From positions 1 through 64,000 of the forward strand of contig JAQTTU010000013.1 of assembly GCA_028710605.1 (NCBI GenBank): DNA of 64,000 nt, read 5' to 3'. Source of the DNA: Sideroxydans sp. GTDB lineage: Bacteria; Pseudomonadota; Gammaproteobacteria; Burkholderiales; Gallionellaceae. Positions 26,875 to 36,032 of the stretch are shown one piece after another. Under the pieces are notes generated by a model. That model made no database searches. It was not told the DNA's origin and saw only the letters and a list, made by a program, of their open reading frames with translations. The position numbers and the translations under genes are program-made. The number at the start of each line of letters is the position of its first letter. Position 1 is the stretch's first letter.

Positions 26875-27623
26875 GGTGTACCCTCGCAAGATTCACAACT
26901 GCCAGCAGCAGCGGCTTGGCGCGGCGCATCGTCCAATGCCTGTGCGCTGATCGGGCGCTGGTCGTAACGGCGTTTGCCGATTGGCGTACTGAAGCCGACG
27001 CGCTTTTTCAGGATCACGCCGACCGGGCATACCTGCATGGCCTTGTCGCCCAGCGCGATGTTGGTATCTTTCAATAAACCCGATTCCGCGTTGACGATCA
27101 GGTGCTTGCTGATGCCGCGCCCGGACAACGCGAACACGTTCTTGCCATCCACTTCGCCGGAGGCGCGCACGCACAGTTCGCACAAAATGCAGCGGTTGAA
27201 GTCGAGCAGGATGTCGGGGTGCGAGGCATCCAGCGGTCTATCCGGGTAGAGGTGGCGAAAGCCCGTGGCATGCACTTCGAGGTCGTAACCCAGCGCCTGC
27301 AACACGCAGTTGCCGCTCTTCTCGCACGACGGGCAAAAGTGATTGCCTTCGGCGAACAGCATCTGTACCAGCGTGCGACGCAGCGCGTTCAGTTCTTCGA
27401 TCTCGCTTTCCACATTGAGCCCGGCCTCGGCGGGCATGGTGCAAGAGGCGGCGGTGCGCCCGTTGACCTTGACCGTACACAGCTTGCAACTGCCGTGCGG
27501 TTTGAATTCGGGGTGGTAGCACAAGTGAGGAATGTAATGCCCGGCAGCCAGCGCGGCCTGCATCACGGTCTGGCCGATTTCAAATGGGATCGTTGCGCCG
27601 TCGAGTTGGAAAGTGTCGCTCAT
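26871..27623 (-). CDS. hoxU: NAD-reducing hydrogenase diaphorase subunit HoxU (250 aa)
   Basis: HoxU is the Fe-S subunit joining HoxFs NAD site to the hydrogenase module and is homologous to the NuoG N-terminus. A plant-type [2Fe-2S] domain (CYHPEFKPHGSCKLCTVKVN) comes first, then the His/Cys cluster segment HFCPSCEKSGNC and a [4Fe-4S] segment CILCELCVRASGEVDG. The stop overlaps the start of hoxY. A MITE-like element lies between it and hoxF, so the operon tolerates an insertion there. ATG at 27623; ribosome-binding site moderate. Confidence 0.94.
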   Translation of the reverse strand: MSDTFQLDGATIPFEIGQTVMQAALAAGHYIPHLCYHPEFKPHGSCKLCTVKVNGRTAASCTMPAEAGLNVESEIEELNALRRTLVQMLFAEGNHFCPSCEKSGNCVLQALGYDLEVHATGFRHLYPDRPLDASHPDILLDFNRCILCELCVRASGEVDGKNVFALSGRGISKHLIVNAESGLLKDTNIALGDKAMQVCPVGVILKKRVGFSTPIGKRRYDQRPISAQALDDAPRQAAAAGSCESCEGTP

Positions 27624-27644
27624 TTCACGCCATCCCTTTAATTT

Positions 27645-27771
27645 CCGTCATTCCCGCGCAGGCGGGAATCCAGCAAATCAAACACACCGCGCAGCGGACA
27701 AAATTTTGATGTTGTCCCGCTGCACGGGTTTTCTCTAATTGTCTGGATTCCCGCCTGCGCGGGAATGACGG
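27645..27771. repeat. MITE-like palindromic element, copy 1 (between hoxF and hoxU)
   Basis: A 127-bp element with perfect 29-bp terminal inverted repeats that begin CCGTCATTCCCGCGCAGGCG. Each arm is itself a small hairpin ATTCCCGC-GCAG-GCGGGAAT. The core holds a second pair, CCGCGCAGCGGACA and TGTCCCGCTGCACGG. Copies 2-4 are at 29723, 33296 and 36870. Confidence 0.9.
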
Positions 27772-27785
27772 CACAAATATTTGGC

Positions 27786-29612
27786 TCATATCCCCTCCGC
27801 CTTCAAATGCGCGCCCGCATCGTCGCGCCCGGTCATCTGCCTTGCTCTTGCCAGCGCGCCATCGAGATCGAAGGCCGGTTCAAAATCCAGCGACTTCAAT
27901 TTGTTTTCATAGGCGGGTCGGAAATGTTTGAGGGTGTGCAGCACCGGGTTGCAGGCGCTACGACCGAGGCCGCAATGCGAGGTGGTCTGCAACACGCGAT
28001 CCAGATTTTCGACTTCGTTCAGGTCGTAGCGCGTGCCGTGTCCGGCGGCAATTTTGTCCATGGTCTGTTTCAGTATTGAAGTGCCGACGCGGCATGGCGT
28101 GCAGAAGCCGCAGCTTTCGTGGGCGAAGAAATGCACGAAGTTGCGCGCCACTTCGAACATATCGCGGCTGTCGTCGAACACCATGAACGCGCCTGCCGTG
28201 GGCAAATCCTCGAAGCCCAGCTTGCGCCCGAATTCGCTTTCGCCCAGACACACGCCCGCCGGTCCGCTGATCTGCACCGCGCGCGTGTTCACCGCGCCGC
28301 AATCCTGCAACACCTCGCGCACCGTCACGCCGAACGGATATTCGTAAATGCCGGGGCGCGGACAGTCGCCGGATACCGAAATGAGTTTTGTGCCGCTGGA
28401 TTTTTCCGTGCCGATGGCGCGATATTTTTCCGCGTCTATGTGCAACGCCAACACCGCTTGGCAGAAAGTTTCAACGTTATCCACGGCGGTCGGTTGTTGC
28501 AGATAGCCGTGCGTCACCGGAAACGGCGGGCGGTTGCGCGGCACACCGCGCTTGCCTTCCAGCGATTCGATCAAGGCCGATTCTTCGCCGCAGATGTACG
28601 CGCCCGCGCCCAGATGAATTTCGATGTCGAAGTCGAATCCGGGAAAGCCGAGAATGCTTTTGCCCAGCAAGTTGTCGTCGCGCCTGCGTTGCAGCACGGC
28701 TTGCAAGGGTTCGAGCAGATAGCGGTATTCGCCGCGCAGATACAGAAAACCTTTTTTCGCGCCAACCGCCAGCGCGCACAGCGTCATACCTTCAAACACC
28801 AGGTCGGGCTGGAGATTGAGCAGCACTCTATCCTTGAACGTGCCCGGCTCGCCTTCGTCGGCGTTGCACACCACGTAATGTTCGCTGCCCGGCGCATTGC
28901 GGCAACCTTCCCACTTCAGCCCGGTGGGAAAACCCGCGCCGCCGCGCCCGCGCAGGCCGGATGTTTTGATGCTATCGACCACGTGTTGCCCGCCCAAGGC
29001 CAGCGCGATTTGCAGCACCACGCCGGGCAACAGCGTGCTGCCCAGCACCAGATCGCTGCGGCGGACATTGTTTTCGATGCGGAAAAAATCGGCAGGCCAA
29101 TCGGCCAGCGGCGTGCGGTTGCGGATCAGTTGGCCGATCTCCATCACGCGCTGGTGCGTCAGGCGTGTGATGGCGCGCCCGTTGACCAGCAGCGCCGGTC
29201 CCTGGTCGCACATGCCGGTGCAGGAAGTGGTGCCTATGCTGACCAGTCCGTCTTCGGAAACCTTGCCCGGTTGCAGCCACAATTGCTGGCACATCTGCGC
29301 CATCAAATCCTGGCTGCCCAGCATGCGGTCGGTGATGTTGTCGGAGAACAGCACGCGATATTCGCCGTGCGGAGTCAGGTGCAGAAAGGAGTAAAACGAG
29401 GCCACGCTTTCGATGCGGGCGCGGGGAATGGCGAGACTTTCCGCCAGCGAATTCACTGCGGCGGGAGCGATAAAACCGAAGCACTCCTGCACCTCGCGCA
29501 GTATCTGCAACAGCTTGCTCGCGTCGTTGCCGTGCCGCGCGACGATCTGCTCCAGCAGACACAAATCATCTGCCGCCATGCAGTCAAAACTTGTTGCGTC
29601 ATCTGGTAGCAT
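27786..29612 (-). CDS. hoxF: NAD-reducing hydrogenase diaphorase subunit HoxF (608 aa)
   Basis: HoxF binds FMN and NAD(H) and completes H2 to NADH electron flow. The N-terminal part (about 1-160) is NuoE-like with [2Fe-2S] cysteines in TTSCTGMCDQGPA and further upstream residues; the rest is NuoF-like. FMN/NAD loops are GLRGRGGAGFPTGLKW and NADEGEPGTFKDR, and the [4Fe-4S] motif is SCGFCTPCRVG. This fused layout and length match HoxF of NAD-reducing hydrogenases. I favour the ATG at 29612 over the earlier in-frame ATG at 29660 by family length; the ribosome-binding site is weak. It is the first gene of the operon. Confidence 0.92.
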   Translation of the reverse strand: MLPDDATSFDCMAADDLCLLEQIVARHGNDASKLLQILREVQECFGFIAPAAVNSLAESLAIPRARIESVASFYSFLHLTPHGEYRVLFSDNITDRMLGSQDLMAQMCQQLWLQPGKVSEDGLVSIGTTSCTGMCDQGPALLVNGRAITRLTHQRVMEIGQLIRNRTPLADWPADFFRIENNVRRSDLVLGSTLLPGVVLQIALALGGQHVVDSIKTSGLRGRGGAGFPTGLKWEGCRNAPGSEHYVVCNADEGEPGTFKDRVLLNLQPDLVFEGMTLCALAVGAKKGFLYLRGEYRYLLEPLQAVLQRRRDDNLLGKSILGFPGFDFDIEIHLGAGAYICGEESALIESLEGKRGVPRNRPPFPVTHGYLQQPTAVDNVETFCQAVLALHIDAEKYRAIGTEKSSGTKLISVSGDCPRPGIYEYPFGVTVREVLQDCGAVNTRAVQISGPAGVCLGESEFGRKLGFEDLPTAGAFMVFDDSRDMFEVARNFVHFFAHESCGFCTPCRVGTSILKQTMDKIAAGHGTRYDLNEVENLDRVLQTTSHCGLGRSACNPVLHTLKHFRPAYENKLKSLDFEPAFDLDGALARARQMTGRDDAGAHLKAEGI

Positions 29613-29669
29613 AGTCACCGTTCGGCAAGAAATCATTGCGAATAAGTCTAACAGAAGCATTACGGAATT

Positions 29670-29686
29670 TTGTTAAACAATTGTTG
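29670..29686. promoter_or_regulatory. Overlapping small palindromes upstream of hoxF
   Basis: TTGTTAAACAA (29670-29680) overlaps AACAATTGTT (29677-29686), 58 to 74 bases before the proposed hoxF start. Such symmetric AT-rich sites suit a dimeric regulator. No sigma-54 type GG/GC element is visible. The function is a guess. Confidence 0.3.
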
Positions 29687-29722
29687 TACGGGGGATGATT
29701 TATCCCGGACAATTTTTTGAGT

Positions 29723-29847
29723 CGTCATTCCCGCGAAGGCGGGAATCCAGCAATTCAAACATTCCGCGAAGCGGACAATAATTGGATTTTGTCCCGCTTC
29801 GCGGGGGTTATTCCTTCAACTGGATTCCCGCCTTCGCGGGAATGACG
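29723..29847. repeat. MITE-like palindromic element, copy 2 (between hoxF and rep)
   Basis: A 125-bp element with perfect 28-bp terminal inverted repeats beginning CGTCATTCCCGCGAAGGCGG. The arm hairpin is ATTCCCGC-GAAG-GCGGGAAT. Its translation (WIPAFAGMT) makes a false N-terminal extension of the rep reading frame. Confidence 0.9.
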
Positions 29848-29886
29848 ATGTTTGGGGTTAATGGATTATTTGGTTTTATTCTCTGC

Positions 29887-31875
29887 ATGTTAAGCAAACT
29901 CAATCCCACGCAACGCGAAGCGGTCAAATATCTCGGTTCTCCCCTGCTGGTGCTGGCGGGGGCGGGCAGCGGCAAGACCGGGGTCATCACGCACAAGCTG
30001 GCTTATCTGGTCAACGAGTGCGGCTATGCGCCGCGCAATGTCGCGGCGATCACCTTCACCAACAAAGCGGCCAACGAAATGAAGGAGCGCGTCGGCAAAC
30101 TGCTGACCGGGCGCGATGGCAAAGGCATGACCATCAGCACTTTCCACGCGCTGGGCATGCAGATTCTGCGCGAAGACGGGCCGCTGCTCGGTTACAAAAA
30201 ACAGTTCTCGATTTTTGATAGCGCCGATACCGGCAAGATCATCAGTGAACTGTTGGGCAGCCCGGACAAGCAGGAAATACGCACTGCGCAAAGCGTGATG
30301 TCGAACTGGAAGGCCGCCTTCCTCACGCCGGAACAAGCGACCAGTCTGGCTGAAAACGAAGAACAGCAGCGCCTCGCCCTGCTCTATGGCCGCTATCAAG
30401 AAACGTTGCGCGCTTATCAATCGGTGGACTTCGACGATCTGATCCGCCTGCCGGTGGAATTGTTCAAAACCCATGAAGAAGCGCATCAACGCTGGCAACA
30501 CCGTTTCCGCTATTTGCTGATTGACGAGTATCAGGACACCAACGATTGCCAGTACCAGATGATGAAGCTGCTGGCGGGCGACCGCGCCGCGTTGACCGTG
30601 GTGGGCGACGACGACCAGGCGATTTATGCGTGGCGCGGCGCAAGCGTCGCCAACCTACACAACTTGCAGAAGGACTACCCTACCCTGCGCGTCATCAAAC
30701 TGGAGCAGAACTACCGTTCCTCGCAACGCATTTTGCAAAGCGCCAACCACCTCATCAAAAACAATACCAAGCTGTTTGAAAAAAACCTGTGGAGCGAGCA
30801 CGGCCCCGGCGATGCGGTGCGCGTGTTCGCGGCGAAGGACGAAGAAAATGAAGCGGAGTCGGTGGTGCTGAAACTGCTGGGGCACAAGTTCGCAAATGGC
30901 ACACGCTTCGCCGATTACGCCATCCTCTACCGCAGCAATCATCTGTCGCGCGTGTTCGAGAAACAGTTGCGCGACCACAAAGTGCCCTATACCGTGAGCG
31001 GCGGCACATCGTTTTTCGACCACGCCGAGATCAAAGACCTCACTGCGTATTTGCGCTTAATCGCCAACCCGGACGACGATCCCGCCTTCATCCGCGCCAT
31101 CACCACGCCCAAGCGCGGCATCGGCAACAGCACGCTGGAGAAATTGGCATCGCATGCCGCCACGCGCGGCGTGAGCATGTTCGATGCCGCGTTTGAACCG
31201 GCCATGGCGGAACACCTGCAAGCGCGCCAGCACGAAGACCTGCTCACTTTCTGCAACTTCATCAACCGCATGCAATCGCGCGCCGAGAGAGAACCGTGCA
31301 ACGAAGTGATGGGCGATCTGTTGAGCGCCATCGACTACGAAACCTGGCTGTTCGACAGCTTCGAGCCGCGCCAGGCTGAAACCAAAATGAAAAACGTGCA
31401 GGACTTCGTCGGCTGGATGAACAAAAAATCCGAAGCCGACGAAAAAAACATGATCGCCATGACGCAGTTGATCGCCCTGCTCAACCTGCTCGAATCGCGC
31501 GATCAGGAAACCGATGCCGTGTCGCTCTCCACGCTGCATGCCGCCAAAGGCCTAGAGTTCGGCCACGTGTTTTTGATCGGCGTGGAAGAAAACATCCTGC
31601 CGCACGAGCGCAGCGAAACGCCGGAACAAGTCGAAGAAGAACGCCGCCTGATGTACGTCGGCATCACCCGCGCGCAACGCTCGCTACAGATCAGCTACTG
31701 CACCCGGCGCAAACGCGGCAAAGAACACACCGGCTGCGACCCCAGCCGCTTCATCGCCGAGTTGCCGCAGGCCGACATCGTGTATGCGGGCGTGGTGGTG
31801 GCGGGCAATGCGCCTGCGGTAAGTAAGGATGAAGGAAAGGACAAGCTGGCGCGGATGAAGGCGATGTTGAAGTGA
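29887..31875 (+). CDS. rep: ATP-dependent DNA helicase Rep (662 aa)
   Basis: A UvrD/Rep-type superfamily 1A 3'-5' helicase that helps replication forks past obstacles. Walker A is AGAGSGKT (residues 24-31), Walker B is LLIDEYQDTN, motif III is GDDDQAIYAWRGA, and later motifs include LEQNYRSS, TLHAAKGLEF and RRLMYVGITRA. The length is close to E. coli Rep. I chose the ATG at 29887 (MLSKLNPTQREAV): the frame runs further upstream, but that part is the translated MITE-like repeat. Rep and UvrD are hard to separate; the N-terminus LNPxQREAV favours Rep. Confidence 0.9.
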   Translation: MLSKLNPTQREAVKYLGSPLLVLAGAGSGKTGVITHKLAYLVNECGYAPRNVAAITFTNKAANEMKERVGKLLTGRDGKGMTISTFHALGMQILREDGPLLGYKKQFSIFDSADTGKIISELLGSPDKQEIRTAQSVMSNWKAAFLTPEQATSLAENEEQQRLALLYGRYQETLRAYQSVDFDDLIRLPVELFKTHEEAHQRWQHRFRYLLIDEYQDTNDCQYQMMKLLAGDRAALTVVGDDDQAIYAWRGASVANLHNLQKDYPTLRVIKLEQNYRSSQRILQSANHLIKNNTKLFEKNLWSEHGPGDAVRVFAAKDEENEAESVVLKLLGHKFANGTRFADYAILYRSNHLSRVFEKQLRDHKVPYTVSGGTSFFDHAEIKDLTAYLRLIANPDDDPAFIRAITTPKRGIGNSTLEKLASHAATRGVSMFDAAFEPAMAEHLQARQHEDLLTFCNFINRMQSRAEREPCNEVMGDLLSAIDYETWLFDSFEPRQAETKMKNVQDFVGWMNKKSEADEKNMIAMTQLIALLNLLESRDQETDAVSLSTLHAAKGLEFGHVFLIGVEENILPHERSETPEQVEEERRLMYVGITRAQRSLQISYCTRRKRGKEHTGCDPSRFIAELPQADIVYAGVVVAGNAPAVSKDEGKDKLARMKAMLK

Positions 31876-32016
31876 GTTGTTTATCCTAACAAAACCTTGT
31901 GTGCCCGCAGATTTCACAGATTAACGCCAATTAAACAACAGGCAGCCTTGTCCAACAGGCAAATATCAAGCTACCATCTCACCCCCTTAAATCAACTCAC
32001 TCACCCACTCACCATC

Positions 32017-33234
32017 ATGACTACCAACCATCTCTCCCGTATCGGCACGCCATTGAGCCCTTCCGCCACCAAAGTCTTGTTTTTGGGGGCGGGTGAATTG
32101 GGCAAAGAAGTCGTCATCGCTTTGCAACGTCTGGGCGTGGAAGTGATCGCGGTGGACCGCTATGCCGATGCGCCGGGAATGCAGGTGGCGCATCGCTCTC
32201 ACGTCATCACCATGACCGACCCGGTGGCCTTGCGCGCGGTGATCGAAGCGGAGCGCCCCGACCTGGTGGTGCCCGAGATCGAAGCCATCGCCACTTCAGT
32301 GCTGGCCGACATCGAACGAGAAAAGATCGCCGAGGTGATCCCGACCGCGCGCGCCGCCCAGCTCACCATGAACCGCGAAGGCATCCGCCGCCTCGCCGCC
32401 GAAGAACTTGGCTTGCCCACCTCCAAATACGTTTTCGCCAATTCGCTGGAAGAGCTGCAAGCCGCCATTGACGGCGGCATCGGCTTCCCCTGCATTGTCA
32501 AACCGGTGATGTCTTCTTCCGGCAAAGGCCAATCCTTGTTGCGCGGGCAGCAGGATGTGCAAACCGCGTGGGACTACGCCCTGAAGTCCGGTCGCGTCAA
32601 GGAAGCACGCGTCATCGTGGAAGGCTTCGTCGATTTCGAATACGAGATCACCCAGCTCACCGTGCGCGCCATCGGCGAGTCGGGCAACGTGGAAACCTTC
32701 TTCTGCGAACCCATCGGCCACGTGCAGGTGTCGGGCGACTACGTCGAATCGTGGCAGCCGCAAATCATGTCGCCCGTGGCCTTGGAGCGCGCACGCGACA
32801 TGGCAAAAAAAGTGACCACCGCCTTGGGCGGACGCGGCATCTTTGGTGTGGAGCTGTTTATCAAGGGCGACGACGTATGGTTCTCCGAAGTCAGCCCGCG
32901 CCCGCACGACACCGGCCTGGTCACCCTCGCCACCCAACGCCAGTCGGAATTTGAATTGCACGCGCGCGCCATTCTCGGCTTGCCGGTAAATACCGAACTG
33001 CGCCGCCCCGGCGCATCGGCAGTGATCTACGGCGGACTGGCAGAAAAGGGCATCGCCTTCGAAGGCGTGGCCAAAGCCCTCGCCGTACCGGAATCCGACA
33101 TCCGCCTGTTCGGCAAACCCGAAAGCTTCCTCAAACGCCGCATGGGTGTCGCCGTGTGCAATGCGGACGACACGGACGAAGCACGCCGTCGCGCCAAGCT
33201 GGCTGCATCGCTGGTGAAGCCGGTCAAGGGTTGA
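32017..33234 (+). CDS. purT: Formate-dependent phosphoribosylglycinamide formyltransferase PurT (405 aa)
   Basis: PurT makes formyl-GAR from GAR, ATP and formate in purine synthesis. The N-terminal Rossmann part ([14 protein letters not shown]) and the ATP-grasp core ([15 protein letters not shown], then the metal site [25 protein letters not shown]) are typical, and the length is near the usual 392. ATG at 32017 was chosen; an upstream TTG would add 40 unlikely residues. Its use of free formate fits the formate dehydrogenase operon about 3 kb away. A terminator follows. Confidence 0.95.
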   Translation: MTTNHLSRIGTPLSPSATKVLFLGAGELGKEVVIALQRLGVEVIAVDRYADAPGMQVAHRSHVITMTDPVALRAVIEAERPDLVVPEIEAIATSVLADIEREKIAEVIPTARAAQLTMNREGIRRLAAEELGLPTSKYVFANSLEELQAAIDGGIGFPCIVKPVMSSSGKGQSLLRGQQDVQTAWDYALKSGRVKEARVIVEGFVDFEYEITQLTVRAIGESGNVETFFCEPIGHVQVSGDYVESWQPQIMSPVALERARDMAKKVTTALGGRGIFGVELFIKGDDVWFSEVSPRPHDTGLVTLATQRQSEFELHARAILGLPVNTELRRPGASAVIYGGLAEKGIAFEGVAKALAVPESDIRLFGKPESFLKRRMGVAVCNADDTDEARRRAKLAASLVKPVKG

Positions 33235-33241
33235 GTCACAC

Positions 33242-33274
33242 AACCCGGATCAAGTAACTGATCCGGGTTTGTTT
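33242..33274 (+). terminator. Rho-independent terminator after purT
   Basis: AACCCGGATCA-AGTAAC-TGATCCGGGTT is an 11-bp perfect stem followed by TGTTT, starting 8 bases after the purT stop. Confidence 0.8.
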
Positions 33275-33295
33275 CAATCCGAGCAATCCATTAGC

Positions 33296-33423
33296 CCGTC
33301 ATTCCGGCGAAGGCCGGAATCCAGTTAAAACAAATATACCGCGTAGCGGACAAAGCCTGATGTAGTCCCGCCTGCGCGTGAACCTTTTGATTGACTGGAT
33401 ACCGGCCTTCGCCGGTATGACGG
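33296..33423. repeat. MITE-like palindromic element, copy 3
   Basis: A 128-bp element beginning CCGTCATTCCGGCGAAGGCC. Left and right arms differ at two positions, but in the right arm both changes pair with each other inside the arm hairpin (ATACCGGC-CTTC-GCCGGTAT), so the hairpin is kept. It lies between purT and the BRO-type gene. Confidence 0.85.
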
Positions 33424-33456
33424 TTTTTCGACCTGATGGGCTTTCGGTGAATCACA

Positions 33457-34287
33457 TTATTTCTCCGCCAACTTCCTCTTCCCCGGCGGCAAATAATTCT
33501 CGGACGACACCACGCGCCTCCCCGTCTTCCCTTCCAATTCCAGCCGCGCCCTTTTGGCAATGCCGCCTCCTGTCTTAGCCGCCACCTCGTTCTCGTTCAT
33601 GCCGCTAGCCTCAACGCTCTCCGCGATCTGGCGCGTTGAAAGCTCCGCCAGCGCAGTAAAAATCAGCTCCGCCTCGCTCATGTGGTCGCGCAGGTTTTGC
33701 GACTTCAAGCTCTTCAGTGCCTTGTGTTCCTTGACATCCACCCCCGCCCATTCCTGATGAATGATGTTGGTGAGGATTGCATATTCCTCGCCCTCCTTGA
33801 TGTCGTGTTCTTTCCAGTAATCGGTCAACTTGTTGCGCGTCTCCTGCCCGGTCATGCGCTGCTGAATCCACTTCTCGCTGCGCCCGTGCTTCTGCCACGT
33901 CTCGCGGGCGCGCTCCAGCGACAGCGCTGGATCAGCCATCTCCCGCATTCGCTCATAACCCACCTTCGCCAGCCACAGCTTGATCGGCTCCGCCTTCGGG
34001 CTGGGCACAGACTGCACCAGCCGCAGCAAAGTTTCGGCGGTGGCCACATCGGTCAGATAATTCTTGCCGTCTGTGGCGGGTAATTTCAGTCGGTTACATT
34101 TTGTAACCGACTCACTGCCTTCCTTACCCAGCCGGTTCTTCAGTACCTTCCAGTAGTTTCTGGCGGCCTGGTAATCCGGCTGCTGCGTCAACACCTGCAC
34201 AATGTCCACCACCGAAAACCACCAGGTTTCCGTTTCCTCGTCATACACGCGGCGGATTTCGTTCTCTTCAAAAATGGCTGGCTGCAT
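33457..34287 (-). CDS. BRO-N / DinD-type protein, phage antirepressor family (276 aa)
   Basis: The N-terminal BRO domain shows the WWFSVVDIVQVLTQQPDYQA pattern and continues with YLTDVATAETLLRLVQSVPS. The C-terminal half (AILTNIIHQEWAG...HKALKSLKSQNLRDHMS...AKRARLELEGKTGRRVV) resembles the DinD-related region found in chromosomal relatives. BRO domains bind DNA in phage antirepressors; chromosomal DinD inhibits RecA in E. coli, but whether this protein does so is unknown. No phage genes surround it. It stands alone on the minus strand with a repeat and a terminator-like hairpin upstream. Confidence 0.75.
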   Translation of the reverse strand: MQPAIFEENEIRRVYDEETETWWFSVVDIVQVLTQQPDYQAARNYWKVLKNRLGKEGSESVTKCNRLKLPATDGKNYLTDVATAETLLRLVQSVPSPKAEPIKLWLAKVGYERMREMADPALSLERARETWQKHGRSEKWIQQRMTGQETRNKLTDYWKEHDIKEGEEYAILTNIIHQEWAGVDVKEHKALKSLKSQNLRDHMSEAELIFTALAELSTRQIAESVEASGMNENEVAAKTGGGIAKRARLELEGKTGRRVVSSENYLPPGKRKLAEK

Positions 34288-34450
34288 GGTCGGGTTTCCT
34301 TATTCAAAGATGGGGAAAGACCAACGCATCATAAAGAACGAACGTTCTGTCGTCAATCCAGTGTAATTTCTCTTGTCATTCCCGCACTGCACCGTCCCGC
34401 ACGTTGGCAGTGAGGCGACCTCGAAGCCAAGGGAATCTCCTTCAATTTGC

Positions 34451-34487
34451 ATGATGTAGATCGCCTATTGACGGGCATCTACACGAG
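34451..34487. repeat. Third locus of the CTATTGRCGG hairpin repeat
   Basis: ATGATGTAGATCGCCTATTG followed by ACGGGCATCTACACGA matches the element at 23603-23630, including the flanking ATGATG. GTAGAT and ATCTAC at the two ends pair, giving a hairpin. It lies in the roughly 300-base gap between two minus-strand genes, which otherwise holds only the hairpin at 34514-34537. Confidence 0.65.
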
Positions 34488-34513
34488 GTTGGCTTAATGA
34501 AATCGAAATGGGA

Positions 34514-34537
34514 AACGCCCCGACTATGGGGCGTTTT
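34514..34537 (-). terminator. Hairpin, likely terminator of the LprI-like gene
   Basis: AAACGCCCC-GACTAT-GGGGCGTTT is a perfect 9-bp stem, 48 bases past the stop of the minus-strand gene at 34585. The T-run is short on the minus strand and better on the plus strand, so the direction is uncertain. Confidence 0.55.
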
Positions 34538-34584
34538 GTTGGGTGATGTGTAGATCAATCGAGTGCGACAGCATTGACTTGAAG

Positions 34585-35646
34585 TCAGAGCCCATTCTTT
34601 GCAACGTCTAGCAAGTATTCAAGGGTCTTGATTCGTCTTTCCGTAAGAAGTGCTTTCCACGAATGTGGGGCTACTGATGGATATTTGGTTTGTCCAAAGG
34701 CAACCCAAGCGTCACGATATTTCAGCCATGACTTTTGAGTAATCTTTACTCCTTCCTTTGTTATGGTTGTGTATCCCAGTCTTGTGGACCACTCCGTCAT
34801 GGATTCGGCACGCATAATTTCTTTGTAAAGTTGATTTAGCGTTTTATCGTACTCATCAAACTGATGTGAGGTGAATCGAGGCGTATTGCCTTTCTCGAAA
34901 TTAATCAAATCATTTGAAAAAAGTTCCAATTCGGCAGCCTCTGCTTCGATCATAAATGCAGCCCTGCCAGTCCCTGATGTATCAGTCTCTTTATCGCTTA
35001 CATGCTTTGCATAACTACTGAGAGCATTTTTAAGATTGCCAAAGGATTCCTTTTGGCGTTGCGACATTTTTCCCGTAATTACGGCGAGACGAACATTTCT
35101 TTCTCTTGTGTTTTGCGTTTCTTCAAAAGAGGTGCACCAGCCTTGCATGTATCCGCTTGTGATGTCATCACACAAATCAAAGATACGATCCTCACTATCA
35201 TCTGCCATGTTTGCTAAGTGAGCTACACGTATTTCGACTTCTGCGGGTGCGCCGCCTATCTTGCACGCATACTTTATTGCGAGATTTACATTTTTTGATA
35301 CGCCAAAGCCATTGGCATAGAGCATCATCAGAACCCGATCATCATTTTGAGCGAAAGCACAATTCTTGACGCTTACCCAATTGGAATTGTCGGTGGCTAC
35401 TTTTCTCTTTGCTTCGTAATATTGATCGGTCGGAATACAGCTGCCTAAAGAGGCGGATATCTGAGCCGAAGGCTGGTCGGATTCTGGGGGAGAAGTATCT
35501 TTGACTTTGATGCATTCCTTGTACCAGCCTGAATCTTTGTCAGCTTGACCGCCCATCCATTCAGTATTGGGATAGTCATCATTGGCGTGGGCGAACAATG
35601 GGATTAGCATCAACCAGCCCAGAAAAAACCATACTGTTCGATTCAT
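34585..35646 (-). CDS. Secreted protein with LprI-like (DUF1311) C-terminus, 353 aa
   Basis: The signal peptide MNRTVWFFLGWLMLIPLFAHA predicts export. The middle part has many cysteines and one Sel1-like stretch (LMMLYANGFGVSKNVNLAIKYACK). The C-terminal 70 residues (LNQLYKEIM...SWLKYRDAWVAFGQ...LTERRIKTLEYLL) follow the pattern of the LprI/DUF1311 fold, which includes lysozyme inhibitors. The exact role is unknown. Codon use is AT-richer than the nearby fds genes, and the gene stands alone between repeats, so it may be an acquired gene. Confidence 0.65.
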   Translation of the reverse strand: MNRTVWFFLGWLMLIPLFAHANDDYPNTEWMGGQADKDSGWYKECIKVKDTSPPESDQPSAQISASLGSCIPTDQYYEAKRKVATDNSNWVSVKNCAFAQNDDRVLMMLYANGFGVSKNVNLAIKYACKIGGAPAEVEIRVAHLANMADDSEDRIFDLCDDITSGYMQGWCTSFEETQNTRERNVRLAVITGKMSQRQKESFGNLKNALSSYAKHVSDKETDTSGTGRAAFMIEAEAAELELFSNDLINFEKGNTPRFTSHQFDEYDKTLNQLYKEIMRAESMTEWSTRLGYTTITKEGVKITQKSWLKYRDAWVAFGQTKYPSVAPHSWKALLTERRIKTLEYLLDVAKNGL

Positions 35647-35810
35647 TCTGCCCCTTTGGCGAAGAAACAGTGTTTAACGTGCGAATAGAGGATACACGTG
35701 AGTATCTGCTAACCGATTTGCAACAGTCAGCCGACAAATTCGTCGTTCGATTCTACTTCTGCTCTTGGTCAAATAACAGCCATTCATCTTTTCTATTACA
35801 TCCGCGAGTT

Positions 35811-36032
35811 TTAACTTATTTTCTGTATGACCCGCAAAGCCTCGCGCACGATAGGCATCAGCCCTTCATCCCCATTTCGTGCGACATGCTCGTGCAGCGC
35901 GCTACGCATACGCGGCTCCCAATTCCTCTGGATGTGCGCGGCGACACCCGCCACCGCTTGTTCGCGGTCGGGCATGGCTTCGAAAAATGCGCCGATCTGG
36001 TTGGCCATTTTGATGAGTTTTTCCGGTTTCAT
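35811..36032 (-). CDS. fdsD: Formate dehydrogenase delta subunit FdsD (73 aa)
   Basis: A small protein (MKPEKLIKMANQIGAFFEAM...IQRNWEPRMRSAL) of the FdsD family that closes NAD-linked formate dehydrogenase operons and is needed for full activity of the molybdenum enzyme. Its ATG overlaps the fdhD stop by four bases (ATGA), so the two are translationally coupled. It is short but clearly real by context and motif. Confidence 0.9.
   Translation of the reverse strand: MKPEKLIKMANQIGAFFEAMPDREQAVAGVAAHIQRNWEPRMRSALHEHVARNGDEGLMPIVREALRVIQKIS

Noticed and set aside
28119-29609. 496-codon plus-strand frame opposite hoxF
   Set aside because: Shadow of hoxF, which has complete FMN and Fe-S motifs on the minus strand.
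29782-29886. N-terminal extension of Rep (WIPAFAGMT segment)
   Set aside because: It is the translated palindromic repeat; homologous Rep proteins begin at MLSKLNPTQ-like sequence.
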